A stretch of DNA of 64,000 nucleotides from Streptomyces sp. CNQ-509 (GTDB lineage: Bacteria > Actinomycetota > Actinomycetes > Streptomycetales > Streptomycetaceae). The notes beneath the pieces are model-generated. The model ran no database searches. It was not told where the DNA came from and worked only from the letters and a program-made list of their open reading frames with translations. The stretch's first letter is position 1; the number at the start of each line of letters is the position of its first letter. The stretch lies in assembly GCF_001011035.1 (NCBI RefSeq), contig NZ_CP011492.1, positions 5,501,001 to 5,565,000 of the forward strand, written 5' to 3'. Shown here piece after piece: positions 49,032 through 57,672 of the stretch. The translations under genes and the position numbers were made by a program.

Positions 49032-50654
49032 TCAGCCGCGTACCGGCTCCGGGGCGGGCGCCGTGCCGTCGCCGGTGGCGTCCGGTCCGGCGACGTCCGG
49101 CGCCTCGCCGTCCTGTGCCGGCTCCTGCGGCGCCGTGCCCGTGGGCGGGACGTGGTTCAGGAGGCGTACGGCCAGGACCGCCACCCCCGCGAGCAGCACC
49201 GCCGCGATGACCGCCGCCACGTGCATCCCGCTCACGTACGCCTCCCGCGCCGGCGCCAGCAGAGCCTCCGCCGTCCGCGCCGGCAGGTCCGCCGCCGCGG
49301 TGGCCGCGCCGGTGATGCCCTCCCGGGCGGCGTCCGCCGCCGGACCCGGGGTGCCGGCCGGCACGCCGTCCTCCATCTGCCCGCGGTAGACGATCGTGCC
49401 GATGCTGCCCAGGGTCGCGATGCCCAGCGCGTAGCCGAACTCGCCGCTGGTCTCGTTCATCGCCGCCGCCGAACCCGCCTTCTCCGGCGGCGCGGAGCTG
49501 ACGACCAGGTCGGTGCCGAGGGTCACCAGCGGCCCCGCCCCCAGGTTGATGAGCGCGAACCCCGTGACGACGTACGGCAGTCCGCCGGACACGTCGGCCA
49601 TGACGAGCAGCAGCAGGCCCACGACCGAGACGCAGAGCCCGCCGCCGATGAGCCGGGCGGGGCGGACGTAGCGGGCCGCGACGGGGGCGAGGCCGAAGCT
49701 GAACCCGGAGGCCGCCACCGCGGGCAGCATCCACAGGCCCGCCTTCAGCGGCGTGAGCCCCTGCACCATCTGCAGGTACTGCGTGATGAACAGCATCAGC
49801 GCGCCCATCAGGAACGTGCCGGCGAACATCCCGCCGAGGGCGGTGCAGAAGGCCCGGTTGCGGAAGAGCCGCAGGTCCATCAGCGGGTGCTCCAGCCGCT
49901 GCTGGCGGCGGACGAAGACGGTCCCGAACGCCCCGCCCGCCGCGAGGGCCGCCAGCGGCACCGGCGCCCAGCCGTCCTTCGCCAGCTCCTTCACCGCGTA
50001 CACCAGCGGCAGCACCGCCGCCAGGGACAGCGCCACGCTCGCCAGGTCCAGCCGGCCCGCCCTGGTGTCGCGGTACTCGGGCAGCACGATCGGGCCCAGG
50101 ACCAGCAGCAGCACCATCGCGGGCACCCCGAGCAGGAACGCCGAGCCCCACCAGAAGTGCTCCAGCATCGCCCCGCCGACCAGCGGGCCGATCGCCGCGC
50201 CGCCCATGAAGCACATGAACCAGACGCCGATGGCGGCCGACCGCTGCCGGGGGTCCTGGAACATGTTGGTGATCAGCGCCAGCGTCGACGGCGCCAGCGT
50301 CGCCCCCGCGATGCCGAGCAGCGCGCGGGAGGCGATCAGCATCTCCGGGCCGGTGGAGTACGCGGCGACGACGGAGGCGACGCTGAACGCCGCCGCGCCG
50401 GTGAGCAGCAGGCGGCGGCGCCCGATGCGGTCGCCGAGGGTGCCCATCGTGACGAGGAAGCCGGAGAGCATGAACCCGTAGATGTCCATGATCCAGAGCT
50501 GCTCGGTGCTGCTCGCCCCGAGATCGGTGCTGAGGTGGGGCAGGGCGAGCAGCAGGACGAAGACGTCGAGGGAGATGAGCAGGACGGGCAGCGCGAGCAC
50601 CGCGAGCCCGATCCACTCCCGCCGCCCGGCCCGGTTCGCGATGTCGGTGGCCAT
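49032..50654 (-). CDS. MFS drug-efflux transporter, DHA2 (14-helix) type
   Basis: A 540-residue multi-pass protein with about 14 hydrophobic segments. DHA2 signatures include LISLDVFVLLLALPHLSTDL in the first helix, EQLWIMDIYGFMLSGFLVTM, GTLGDRIGRRRLLLTGAAAF (motif A) and GIAGATLAPSTLALITNMF (motif C-like). This family uses the proton gradient to export cationic dyes and antiseptics (SmvA/QacA-like) or antibiotics. The C-terminus is a cytoplasmic Pro/Ala/Asp-rich tail. ATG 50654 follows AAGGAG. No adjacent regulator. Substrate unknown. Confidence 0.93.
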   Translation of the reverse strand: MATDIANRAGRREWIGLAVLALPVLLISLDVFVLLLALPHLSTDLGASSTEQLWIMDIYGFMLSGFLVTMGTLGDRIGRRRLLLTGAAAFSVASVVAAYSTGPEMLIASRALLGIAGATLAPSTLALITNMFQDPRQRSAAIGVWFMCFMGGAAIGPLVGGAMLEHFWWGSAFLLGVPAMVLLLVLGPIVLPEYRDTRAGRLDLASVALSLAAVLPLVYAVKELAKDGWAPVPLAALAAGGAFGTVFVRRQQRLEHPLMDLRLFRNRAFCTALGGMFAGTFLMGALMLFITQYLQMVQGLTPLKAGLWMLPAVAASGFSFGLAPVAARYVRPARLIGGGLCVSVVGLLLLVMADVSGGLPYVVTGFALINLGAGPLVTLGTDLVVSSAPPEKAGSAAAMNETSGEFGYALGIATLGSIGTIVYRGQMEDGVPAGTPGPAADAAREGITGAATAAADLPARTAEALLAPAREAYVSGMHVAAVIAAVLLAGVAVLAVRLLNHVPPTGTAPQEPAQDGEAPDVAGPDATGDGTAPAPEPVRG

Positions 50655-50790
50655 GAGGTGTGCTCCTTGTCGGAAACGACCGTCCGGCGCCCCCTTCGGG
50701 CGCCTCTCACCCGTGCGTCGAGCGAGCGGGACGGATTTCGACAGCGGAGCGGCGGAAATCCCGAATGTGAGGTGGATCACATGGCGTGCC

Positions 50791-51642
50791 TCAGAGGCGG
50801 ACCGCCGCGCCCGTCACGTGCACCCGCGGATCGCCCGCGCGCAGCTCCACCTCCAGCAGCGAAGGGCTGCCCATGTCGTGGCCCTGGTGGAGGGCGAGCC
50901 GGTCCTGCCCGGCGGCGAGGCCGAGTTCGCGGAGGTACGCGCCGAAGGCGGCCGCCGCCGCGCCGGTGGCCGCGTCCTCCACGACGCCGCCGACGGGGAA
51001 CGGGTCGCGGACGTGGAAGACGGCGGGGGACTCGCGCCAGACGAGCTGGACGGTGGTCAGGTCCAGCTTCTCCATCAGGGTGCGCAGCCGGCCGAAGTCG
51101 TAGTCGAGGTCGGCGAGGCGGGCCCGGGTGGCGGCGGCGAGGACGAGGTGGTGCGCCCCGGCGAAGGCGATGCGCGGGGGCAGCGCGGGGTCCAGCTCGG
51201 CGGCGGACCAGCGCAGCGCCGCCAGCGCCTCGGCGACGTCGGCGGCCGGGGCCTCCCGTACGTGCGGCTCGACGCTGCTGAGCGTCGCCTTCAGCACCCC
51301 GTCCGCCTCGGTCACCGCCACCGGGACCCGGCCGGGCCGGGTGTGCAGCGCGAAGTCGCCGGCGCCCAGCCGCTCGGCGAGCGCGACGGCGGTCGCGACG
51401 GTGGCGTGGCCGCAGAAGGGGACCTCGGCGGCGGGGCTGAAGTAGCGGGCGGTGAACGACCGGCCGGCACCGGCCTCGTCCGCGGGGCCCGGGGTGAGGA
51501 AGGCGGTCTCCGAGTAGCCCACGTCGGCCGCGATGGCGGCCATCCGCTCGTCGGAGAGGCCGGCGGCGTCGAGGACGACGCCGGCCCGGTTGCCGCCGGC
51601 GGGGTCGGTGCTGAAGGCGGTGTAACGCAGTACGTCGGTCAT
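50791..51642 (-). CDS. PhzF-family isomerase/epimerase-like protein
   Basis: A 283-residue PhzF/DapF-like protein. It starts VLRYTAFSTDPAGGNRAGVV with the GGNxAGVV phosphate-loop-like motif, followed by GYSETAFLTPG (Glu near the active site), ARYFSPAAEVPFCGHATVAT and FPVGGVVEDAATGAAAAAFG. These are the family's two half-sites. Members catalyse isomerisation of small acids such as DHHA in phenazine synthesis, but most stand-alone copies have unknown substrates. No phenazine genes are present. ATG 51642. Confidence 0.93.
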   Translation of the reverse strand: MTDVLRYTAFSTDPAGGNRAGVVLDAAGLSDERMAAIAADVGYSETAFLTPGPADEAGAGRSFTARYFSPAAEVPFCGHATVATAVALAERLGAGDFALHTRPGRVPVAVTEADGVLKATLSSVEPHVREAPAADVAEALAALRWSAAELDPALPPRIAFAGAHHLVLAAATRARLADLDYDFGRLRTLMEKLDLTTVQLVWRESPAVFHVRDPFPVGGVVEDAATGAAAAAFGAYLRELGLAAGQDRLALHQGHDMGSPSLLEVELRAGDPRVHVTGAAVRL

Positions 51643-51736
51643 GAAGGGGCAACCCGCGGCGGTGCGCCCGGTGTTCCCGCAGGTACGCGGCGGTGCGGGG
51701 CGGACGCCGGGGGCGGCGGGGGCGGCGGGATCCGGG

Positions 51737-52699
51737 TCACCACCTCGCGAGCACCGGCGGGCCCGGTTCGTACCGCCGCCAGGCTTCGTTGAGGCGGCCC
51801 AGCCGGGCCGGGTCGGCGATGCCGCGCACCAGCGCGATCCTTCCCCCGGCGAGGTCGAACGTCACGGCGCCGAAGACCTTGCCGCCGACCACGAAGAGGA
51901 TGGCCGGGCCGCCGTTCACGTGCGCGGAGTGGACGGCGGGTATCCCGCCGGCGAAGCGCCGCTTCGTGGGCGAGGCCGCGAAGCCGGCCCGGGCGATGGC
52001 GGCGATCCGCTGCGGGGTGTCGTACCGCAGCATCGTCCCGGTCAGGCCGGCGCCGTCGGAGATCGCCGTCGCGTCGTCGGTGAGCAGCTCCACCAGTCGC
52101 TCCGTACGGCCCGAGGCGGCGGCGGTGAAGAACTCCTCGGCGATCCGCAGGGCGGCCGCCCGGTCGGCCTCGCCGCCGCCGTGGCGCGTGGCGGTGACGC
52201 GGCGGCGGGCCCGGTGCAGGTGCTGCTGGCTGGCGGACTCGGAGATGCCGAGGATCCCGGCGATCTCGGCGTGGCCGTAGGAGAAGGTCACGTGCAGCAG
52301 GTAGACGGCCCGCTGCACGGGTGACAGGCGTTCCATGAGGGTGAGCACGGCGAGCGACACCGACTCGCGCTGCTCGAAGGTGTCGGCGGGGCCGAGCACC
52401 GGGTCGCCGTCGAGGACCGGTTCGGGCAGCCAGGCGCCGACGCTGCGTTCGCGGCGGGCGCGGGCCGAACGGAGCCGGTCGATGCAGAGGTTGGTGAGCA
52501 CCTTGGTCAGCCACGCCTCCGGCACCTCGATCCGCCGCCGGTCGGCGGCCTGCCAGCGCAGGTACGCGTCCTGCACGGCGTCCTCGGCGTCGGCGACGGA
52601 CCCCAGCATCCGGTAGGCCAGCGACACCAGCCGGGCCCGGCCGTCCTCGAACCGCCCGGTGTCGAAGCGGTCGGTCGCGGTGCCGTCCATGCGCTCCAC
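51737..52699 (-). CDS. sigJ: ECF41 (SigJ-type) sigma factor with SnoaL-like C-terminal domain
   Basis: 320 residues from GTG 52699, with GGAGG at a 7-base spacing; ATG 52690 is less well placed. Sigma region 2 is LVSLAYRMLGSVADAEDAVQ then VPEAWLTKVLTNLCIDRLRS. The ECF41 linker motif WLPEPVL follows. Region 4 is RLSPVQRAVYLLHVTFSYGH and ISESASQQHLHRARRRV. A SnoaL-like domain (about 195-315) carries the ending IADPARLGRLNEAWRRY, equivalent to the family's NPDKL motif, which modulates activity in place of an anti-sigma factor. ECF41 factors usually drive a nearby oxidoreductase; the flavoprotein at 53664-54905 is the candidate here. Confidence 0.92.
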   Translation of the reverse strand: MERMDGTATDRFDTGRFEDGRARLVSLAYRMLGSVADAEDAVQDAYLRWQAADRRRIEVPEAWLTKVLTNLCIDRLRSARARRERSVGAWLPEPVLDGDPVLGPADTFEQRESVSLAVLTLMERLSPVQRAVYLLHVTFSYGHAEIAGILGISESASQQHLHRARRRVTATRHGGGEADRAAALRIAEEFFTAAASGRTERLVELLTDDATAISDGAGLTGTMLRYDTPQRIAAIARAGFAASPTKRRFAGGIPAVHSAHVNGGPAILFVVGGKVFGAVTFDLAGGRIALVRGIADPARLGRLNEAWRRYEPGPPVLARW

Positions 52700-52788
52700 C
52701 CTAGATCCTCCCTCTCCCGTGGCCGGTGCCGCGCTCGCGGCCGGCGGCCCGCCGGCCGGACGCCGCGGCCCTCCGGCCGCTCTTGACC

Positions 52789-52802
52789 TCATGCCGGCAT
52801 GA
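52789..52802. promoter_or_regulatory. Palindrome between sigJ and methyltransferase genes
   Basis: TCATGCCGGCATGA, a perfect 14-base palindrome in the divergent region, preceded by TTGACC. It may be an operator for an unknown regulator. Confidence 0.35.
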
Positions 52803-52811
52803 AGTCGCAGC

Positions 52812-53591
52812 ATGGCGTCCATGTCCACGAACCAGGAAGCGGTGGCACTGCACCGCGACACCGAAAACCTGCTGGCCGTCATCGACGCCGCGGACCGGAT
52901 GCCGGGCGCGACCCGGCTGCGGGACCGCTCCTACGAACTGCTCTCCCCCGTCCCGGGCTCGACCGTCGTCGACGTCGGCTGCGGCGCCGGCCGGGCCGTC
53001 GCCGAGCTGACCGACCGCGGCGTCCACGCGGTGGGGGTGGACCCCAGCACGCGGATGCTCGCCGCGGCGCGGGAGCGGTGGCCGGAGGCCGAGTTCCGGG
53101 CGGCCGGGGCGGAGGAGCTGCCGTTCGCCGACGGAAGCGTCCACGGTTACCGCGCCGACAAGGTCTTCCACGTCCTCCGGGAGCCGGCGCGGGCGGTGGC
53201 GGAGGCGCGGCGGGTCCTCCGCCCGGGCGGCCGGATCGTCCTCGTCGGGCAGGACTGGGACGCCCTCATGATCGACTCGGACGACGCCGCGCTCACCCGC
53301 ACGATCGTGCACGCCCGCGCCGACCTCCTGGGCGCGCCCCGCGCCGGCCGCCAGTACCGCGGCCTGCTCCTGGCCGGGGGCTTCGCCGACGTCACGGTCG
53401 AGGTGCACACCAGCGTCTTCACCGACCCCGCGATGCTGCCCCTGCTCGCGAGGCTCGCGGGTCCCGCCTGCGAGAGCGGCGCCGTCGCCCGGGACCGGGC
53501 GGACGCGTGGCTCGCGGAACAGCGCAGGCGGGCCGAGGCCGGCCGGTTCCTCGTCGCCGTGCCCGTCTTCGTGGCCGCCGCTTCCGCCTGA
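52812..53591 (+). CDS. Class I SAM-dependent methyltransferase
   Basis: A 259-residue protein (ATG 52812; ATG 52821 also possible). Motif I is STVVDVGCGAGRAVAELTD, motif II AVGVDPSTRMLAAAR, motif III EELPFADGSVHGYRADKVFH and post-motif LRPGGRIVLVGQDWDALMID. This is the UbiE/Methyltransf_11 pattern for small-molecule methylation. It diverges from sigJ and converges with the flavoprotein gene, so all three could belong to one stress unit. Substrate unknown; it is not predicted to bind nucleic acid. Confidence 0.9.
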   Translation: MASMSTNQEAVALHRDTENLLAVIDAADRMPGATRLRDRSYELLSPVPGSTVVDVGCGAGRAVAELTDRGVHAVGVDPSTRMLAAARERWPEAEFRAAGAEELPFADGSVHGYRADKVFHVLREPARAVAEARRVLRPGGRIVLVGQDWDALMIDSDDAALTRTIVHARADLLGAPRAGRQYRGLLLAGGFADVTVEVHTSVFTDPAMLPLLARLAGPACESGAVARDRADAWLAEQRRRAEAGRFLVAVPVFVAAASA

Positions 53592-53608
53592 GTTGCCGCC
53601 CGGCCGCC

Positions 53609-53633
53609 CGGATCCCGGGCCGTGCGGGATCCG
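53609..53633. terminator. Hairpin between methyltransferase and flavoprotein genes
   Basis: CGGATCCC and its complement GGGATCCG with a 9-base loop, between convergent genes. Confidence 0.5.
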
Positions 53634-53663
53634 CGCGGAACCGGCGGCCGCCGTACGCCCCAT

Positions 53664-54905
53664 CTAGGCGGCCACGGAGGGGATCTCGCCGGTCGCGTCC
53701 CACGAGGGGTCCGGCGCGGTCTCGGTGGCGGTCCCCGCCGCGGCGGCAAGGCGGCGCCGCCGCTTGGGCAGGCCGTACGTCGGGTGCAGGGTGCCCCACA
53801 GCGAGCCGCGGACGATGGCCGCCTTGACCCGCGCGGCCGTCCGCCCGGCCACGTACCCCGGCCTGGCCTCCGCCGCGTCGTCGACGGGCTGCAGGATCCC
53901 GTCCCGCCGCCCGAGGCTGATGTGGTTGAACGTGTGGACCAGCTTCGTGTACGCGACCTCGCGCCCGGTGAGGTGGCCCACGATCGCGCCGATCGCCTGC
54001 CTGCCGGTGTAGCCGGCGGAACCGCAGGACATCGGCAGCGGCCGGCCGTTGTCGCCGACGGCGCAGACGCTGTCGCCGACGCCGTAGACGTCGGGGTGCG
54101 AGACCGACCGCATGGTGCGGTCGACGGCCAACTGCCCGGTGCCCGTGACCTCGAGACCGGCGGCGGCTGCCAGCGGGTCGACCGCGAACCCCCCGGTCCA
54201 CACCGTGGCGTCGGACGCCACGGCGGTGCCGTCCGCGCACCGCACCCCCGCCGCCTCCACGGACTCGATCCGGGTGTGCTCACGGACGGCGATGCCCAGC
54301 CGGTCGCAGGCCCGGCGCAGGTGGGCGCGGGCACCGGGGGAGAGCCGGGCGCCCAGCTCGCCGCGGGCGACGAGGGTCACCGACAGTCCCGGCCTGGCCT
54401 CGGCGATCTCGGTGGCGGTCTCGATGCCGGTCAGCCCGTCGCCGACGACCAGTACGGCGCCGCCCTCGCCCTTCCTGTCCAAACCGTCCAGCCGGTCGCG
54501 CAGGCGCAGCGCCGCGGGCCTGGCGGTGACGTGGAAGGCGTGCTCGGCCACCCCGGGCACGCCGCGGTGGGCGACGCGGCTGCCCAGGGCGTAGACGAGC
54601 GTGTCGTAGTGCAGCAGGCCGCCGCCGTCGGCGTCGGCCACGGCGACGATCCGGCTCTCCGGGGCGAGGGCGGTGACGCGGGCCACCCGCAGCCGTATCC
54701 CCGTGCCCGCGAAGACGTCGGCCAGCCGCGGCGCCGCGATCTCCCCGCCGGCGGCGAGCCGGTGCAGCCGCAGCCGCTGGACGAACTCCGGCACCGCGTT
54801 GACCACGGTGATCCCGGTGTCCGCGGGAGACAGCCGGCGGGCCAGGTTCCCGGCGGTGTAGGCGCCGGCGTAGCCGGCGCCGAGGACGACGATGCGGTGC
54901 TTCAT
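53664..54905 (-). CDS. NDH-2-like FAD/NAD(P)-dependent oxidoreductase
   Basis: A 413-residue flavoprotein. The FAD-binding start is HRIVVLGAGYAGAYTAGNLA. YDTLVYALGSRVA and the second Rossmann motif AVLVVGDGLTGIETATEIAE (NADH) follow, then VYGVGDSVCAVGD near the flavin. It resembles type II NADH:quinone dehydrogenases and related flavoproteins often found beside SigJ. It lacks an obvious membrane anchor; a basic stretch (LPKRRRRLAAA) near the end could dock to the membrane. A TGTCAGG-N16-CGCTC promoter upstream fits ECF41 sigma factors. ATG 54905 with AGAGGGAG upstream. Confidence 0.9.
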   Translation of the reverse strand: MKHRIVVLGAGYAGAYTAGNLARRLSPADTGITVVNAVPEFVQRLRLHRLAAGGEIAAPRLADVFAGTGIRLRVARVTALAPESRIVAVADADGGGLLHYDTLVYALGSRVAHRGVPGVAEHAFHVTARPAALRLRDRLDGLDRKGEGGAVLVVGDGLTGIETATEIAEARPGLSVTLVARGELGARLSPGARAHLRRACDRLGIAVREHTRIESVEAAGVRCADGTAVASDATVWTGGFAVDPLAAAAGLEVTGTGQLAVDRTMRSVSHPDVYGVGDSVCAVGDNGRPLPMSCGSAGYTGRQAIGAIVGHLTGREVAYTKLVHTFNHISLGRRDGILQPVDDAAEARPGYVAGRTAARVKAAIVRGSLWGTLHPTYGLPKRRRRLAAAAGTATETAPDPSWDATGEIPSVAA

Positions 54906-54940
54906 GTGCGGCTCCCTCTCGGTCGCTTGCTCCGTGACCT

Positions 54941-54968
54941 GAGCGGGGCAGCGCCGCGATTCCTGACA
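54941..54968 (-). promoter_or_regulatory. Candidate ECF41 (SigJ) promoter of the flavoprotein gene
   Basis: On the minus strand TGTCAGG (54968-54962), a 16-base spacer and CGCTC (54945-54941), 36 bases before the start. This resembles the TGTCACA/CGTC pattern I recall for ECF41 promoters. sigJ is 1 kb away. Confidence 0.5.
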
Positions 54969-55133
54969 GGTACGGCACGTGACGTGGATCACAGCGCTAC
55001 GGGAGCGGTGCGCGCCCGGGTCCGCAGCCGGGTGATCTTCAGTTCGTATCGCTGACGTGTGCGCGTCACTTCCCTCTCATCTCGCCGCCTGAGACTCTCC
55101 CCACGTCGCACCCCCCGAACGGAGAGGTGTCCC

Positions 55134-56030
55134 ATGCCCGAGCTTCCCTTCACCCGCCGCCGCGCCCTCGGCACCGCGGCCGCCGCCCTCGCCCCGACCG
55201 TCGCCGGGTTCACCGAGGCGCGGGCCGACAGCCGCGCGAGCGGCGACGGCGAGGACGAACTGCACGTCATGAGCTTCAACCTCCGCTACGCCTCCGCCAC
55301 CCCGCCCAACTCCTGGCCCGAGCGCCGCCCCGTGATGCGCGCGCTGCTGCGCGCCGAGGAACCGCACCTCGTCGGCACCCAGGAGGGGCTGTACCCGCAA
55401 CTGCTCGACATCGCCGCCGATCTCGGCCGCCACCACGCCTGGATCGGCACCGGCCGGAAGGGCGGCAGCAAGGACGAGTTCATGGCGGTGTTCTACGACA
55501 TCCGCCGGCTGGCCCCGGTCGCGTTCGACCACTACTGGCTCTCCGACGAGCCCTACCTGATCGGCTCCAACACCTGGGGCAACGCCGTGCTGCGGATGGT
55601 CACCTGGATCCGCTTCCGCGACCTGGTCACGGGCGGCGAGTTCTACCACGTCAACACCCACCTCGACCACGTCAACCAGCAGGCGCGCGAGCTCTCCGCC
55701 GCCCTCATCACCAGCCGCTTCGCGGAGTTCGACGCCTCGCTGCCGCGGGTCGTCACCGGCGACTTCAACGTCCCCGCCCACCGCAACCCCGTCTACGACG
55801 CGATGCTCGTGGGCGGCGGCCTGGTGGACACCTGGGACGCGGCGGAGCGGCGCAGCGACGCGTACGCCACGTTCCACGGCTACCGGCCGCTGGTGCCGGA
55901 CGGCGACCGCATCGACTGGATCCTCGTCACGCCGGGCGTGCGGACGAGATACGCCAAGATCAACACGTACGAGCGCGGCGGCCAGTTCCCCAGCGACCAC
56001 CTGCCGGTGCAGGCGTTCCTGCGCTTCTGA
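55134..56030 (+). CDS. Tat-exported endonuclease/exonuclease/phosphatase-family protein
   Basis: A 298-residue protein starting with a twin-arginine signal (FTRRRALGTAAAALAPTVAG, cleavage near ARA). The EEP fold is complete: MSFNLRYASA (Asn), VGTQEGLYPQ (Glu), HVNTHLDHVNQQARE, VVTGDFNVPAHRNPVYDAM (Asp, Asn) and FPSDHLPVQAFL (Asp, His). Metal-dependent hydrolysis of phosphodiesters or phosphomonoesters outside the cell is expected. Exported relatives scavenge phosphate from nucleic acids or inositol lipids; the substrate here is unknown. ATG 55134 follows GGAGAGG. Confidence 0.93.
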   Translation: MPELPFTRRRALGTAAAALAPTVAGFTEARADSRASGDGEDELHVMSFNLRYASATPPNSWPERRPVMRALLRAEEPHLVGTQEGLYPQLLDIAADLGRHHAWIGTGRKGGSKDEFMAVFYDIRRLAPVAFDHYWLSDEPYLIGSNTWGNAVLRMVTWIRFRDLVTGGEFYHVNTHLDHVNQQARELSAALITSRFAEFDASLPRVVTGDFNVPAHRNPVYDAMLVGGGLVDTWDAAERRSDAYATFHGYRPLVPDGDRIDWILVTPGVRTRYAKINTYERGGQFPSDHLPVQAFLRF

Positions 56031-56182
56031 CGCCCCGGGCGCCGGCGGCCCGCACGGTCGCCGGCACCCCCGCCTCCCGGCCGGACGGGCCCGGCAGCGG
56101 TCCGGTTCGGCGAGGTGACCGGGCGGGGCCGGGGTCACCGCTGCGCGCACGTGGGCGGTACCCCCGGGTCGCCGGACCGGCC

Positions 56183-56581
<399 letters not shown>

Positions 56582-56644
56582 GTCATCGACTCTACGGGGC
56601 GCGCTTCCGGAATAATCCCGTCCGACCCGACCTTGGAGGGGAGC

Positions 56645-57565
56645 ATGAAGGCGATCATCACGGACAGTTACGGCGGAGTCGAGAACCTGCGACTCGACGA
56701 GGTGCCGAAGCCCAAAGTCGGTCCCGACCAGGTGCTGGTGCGGGTGAAGGCGGCCGGGGTGAACCCCGTGGACTGGAAGGTCGCGAAGGGCTGGCTCGAT
56801 CCCATGATGTACGTCCGCTTCCCGCTGATCCCCGGCTGGGACGCGGCCGGCGTGGTGGAGGAACTGGGCGCGGACACCCCGGAGTTCGCCGTCGGCGACG
56901 AGGTGCTGGGGTACGTGCGCCGGGACGAGGTCGGGCAGGGCACCTACGCGGAGTACGTCGCCGCGCCCGTACGGACCCTCACCCACAAGCCCGCCGCGCT
57001 CGGCTGGCAGCAGGCCGCTGCGCTGCCGCTGGCCGGGCTCACCGCGCTGCGCTCGCTGGACCGGGTGGGCGCGGGGGACGGCGAGACGGTGCTCGTCCAC
57101 GGCGGCGCGGGCGGCGTCGGCTCGCTGGGCGTGCAGCTCGCGGTCCTCCGCGGGGCGCGCGTGATCGCCACCGCGAGCGAGCGCAACCACGACTTCCTCC
57201 GCTCGCTGGGCGCCGAGCCCGTGACGTACGGCGAAGGACTCGCCGACCGGGTGCGGGAGCTGGCCCCCGGCGGGGTGGACGCGGCGGTGGACTTCGCAGG
57301 CGGCGGGGCGGTGCAGGTCTCGCACGACGTGCTCAAGGACCCGGCGCGCTCCGCGTCGGTCGCGGACGGCGAGGTGAAGAAGCTGGGCGGGCAGGTGGTG
57401 TGGGTCCGCCCGGACGCGGAGGGCCTGGCGCATCTGGCGGGACTGGCGGCGGCGGGCACGCTGACGGTGCACGTCGACGCCCTGCCGCTGGCGGAGGCGG
57501 CGGAGGCGTTCCGGCGCAGCGAGTCGGGCCGTACGAGGGGCAAGCTGGTCCTGGACGTGCCGTAG
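56645..57565 (+). CDS. NADPH:quinone oxidoreductase-like (MDR family) protein
   Basis: A 306-residue zinc-free medium-chain reductase. RVKAAGVNPVDWKVAKGWLD, FPLIPGWDAAGVVEELGADT and VLGYVRRDEVGQGTYAEYVA are followed by the NADPH loop VLVHGGAGGVGSLGVQLAVL and YGEGLADRVRELAPGGVDAA. It ends in GRTRGKLVLDVP. Reduces quinones or enones in the cytoplasm. It is a second, distinct copy of the type encoded at 46392. ATG 56645 follows GGAGGGGAG. It converges with the PL8 lyase gene over a strong hairpin. Confidence 0.92.
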   Translation: MKAIITDSYGGVENLRLDEVPKPKVGPDQVLVRVKAAGVNPVDWKVAKGWLDPMMYVRFPLIPGWDAAGVVEELGADTPEFAVGDEVLGYVRRDEVGQGTYAEYVAAPVRTLTHKPAALGWQQAAALPLAGLTALRSLDRVGAGDGETVLVHGGAGGVGSLGVQLAVLRGARVIATASERNHDFLRSLGAEPVTYGEGLADRVRELAPGGVDAAVDFAGGGAVQVSHDVLKDPARSASVADGEVKKLGGQVVWVRPDAEGLAHLAGLAAAGTLTVHVDALPLAEAAEAFRRSESGRTRGKLVLDVP

Positions 57566-57622
57566 ACCGGCGGCTCCCGGGGGCCGGCCCGCACCGGGCC
57601 GCTGCCCCCGCGCCACCCGCGA

Positions 57623-57654
57623 GGTGACCCCGTGCAGGCCGTCACGGGGTCACC
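57623..57654. terminator. Bidirectional hairpin between reductase and PL8 genes
   Basis: A perfect 12-bp stem (GGTGACCCCGTG and its complement) with an 8-base loop, midway between convergent stop codons. Confidence 0.82.
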
Positions 57655-57672
57655 CCGGCACCGTGCTCCGCG

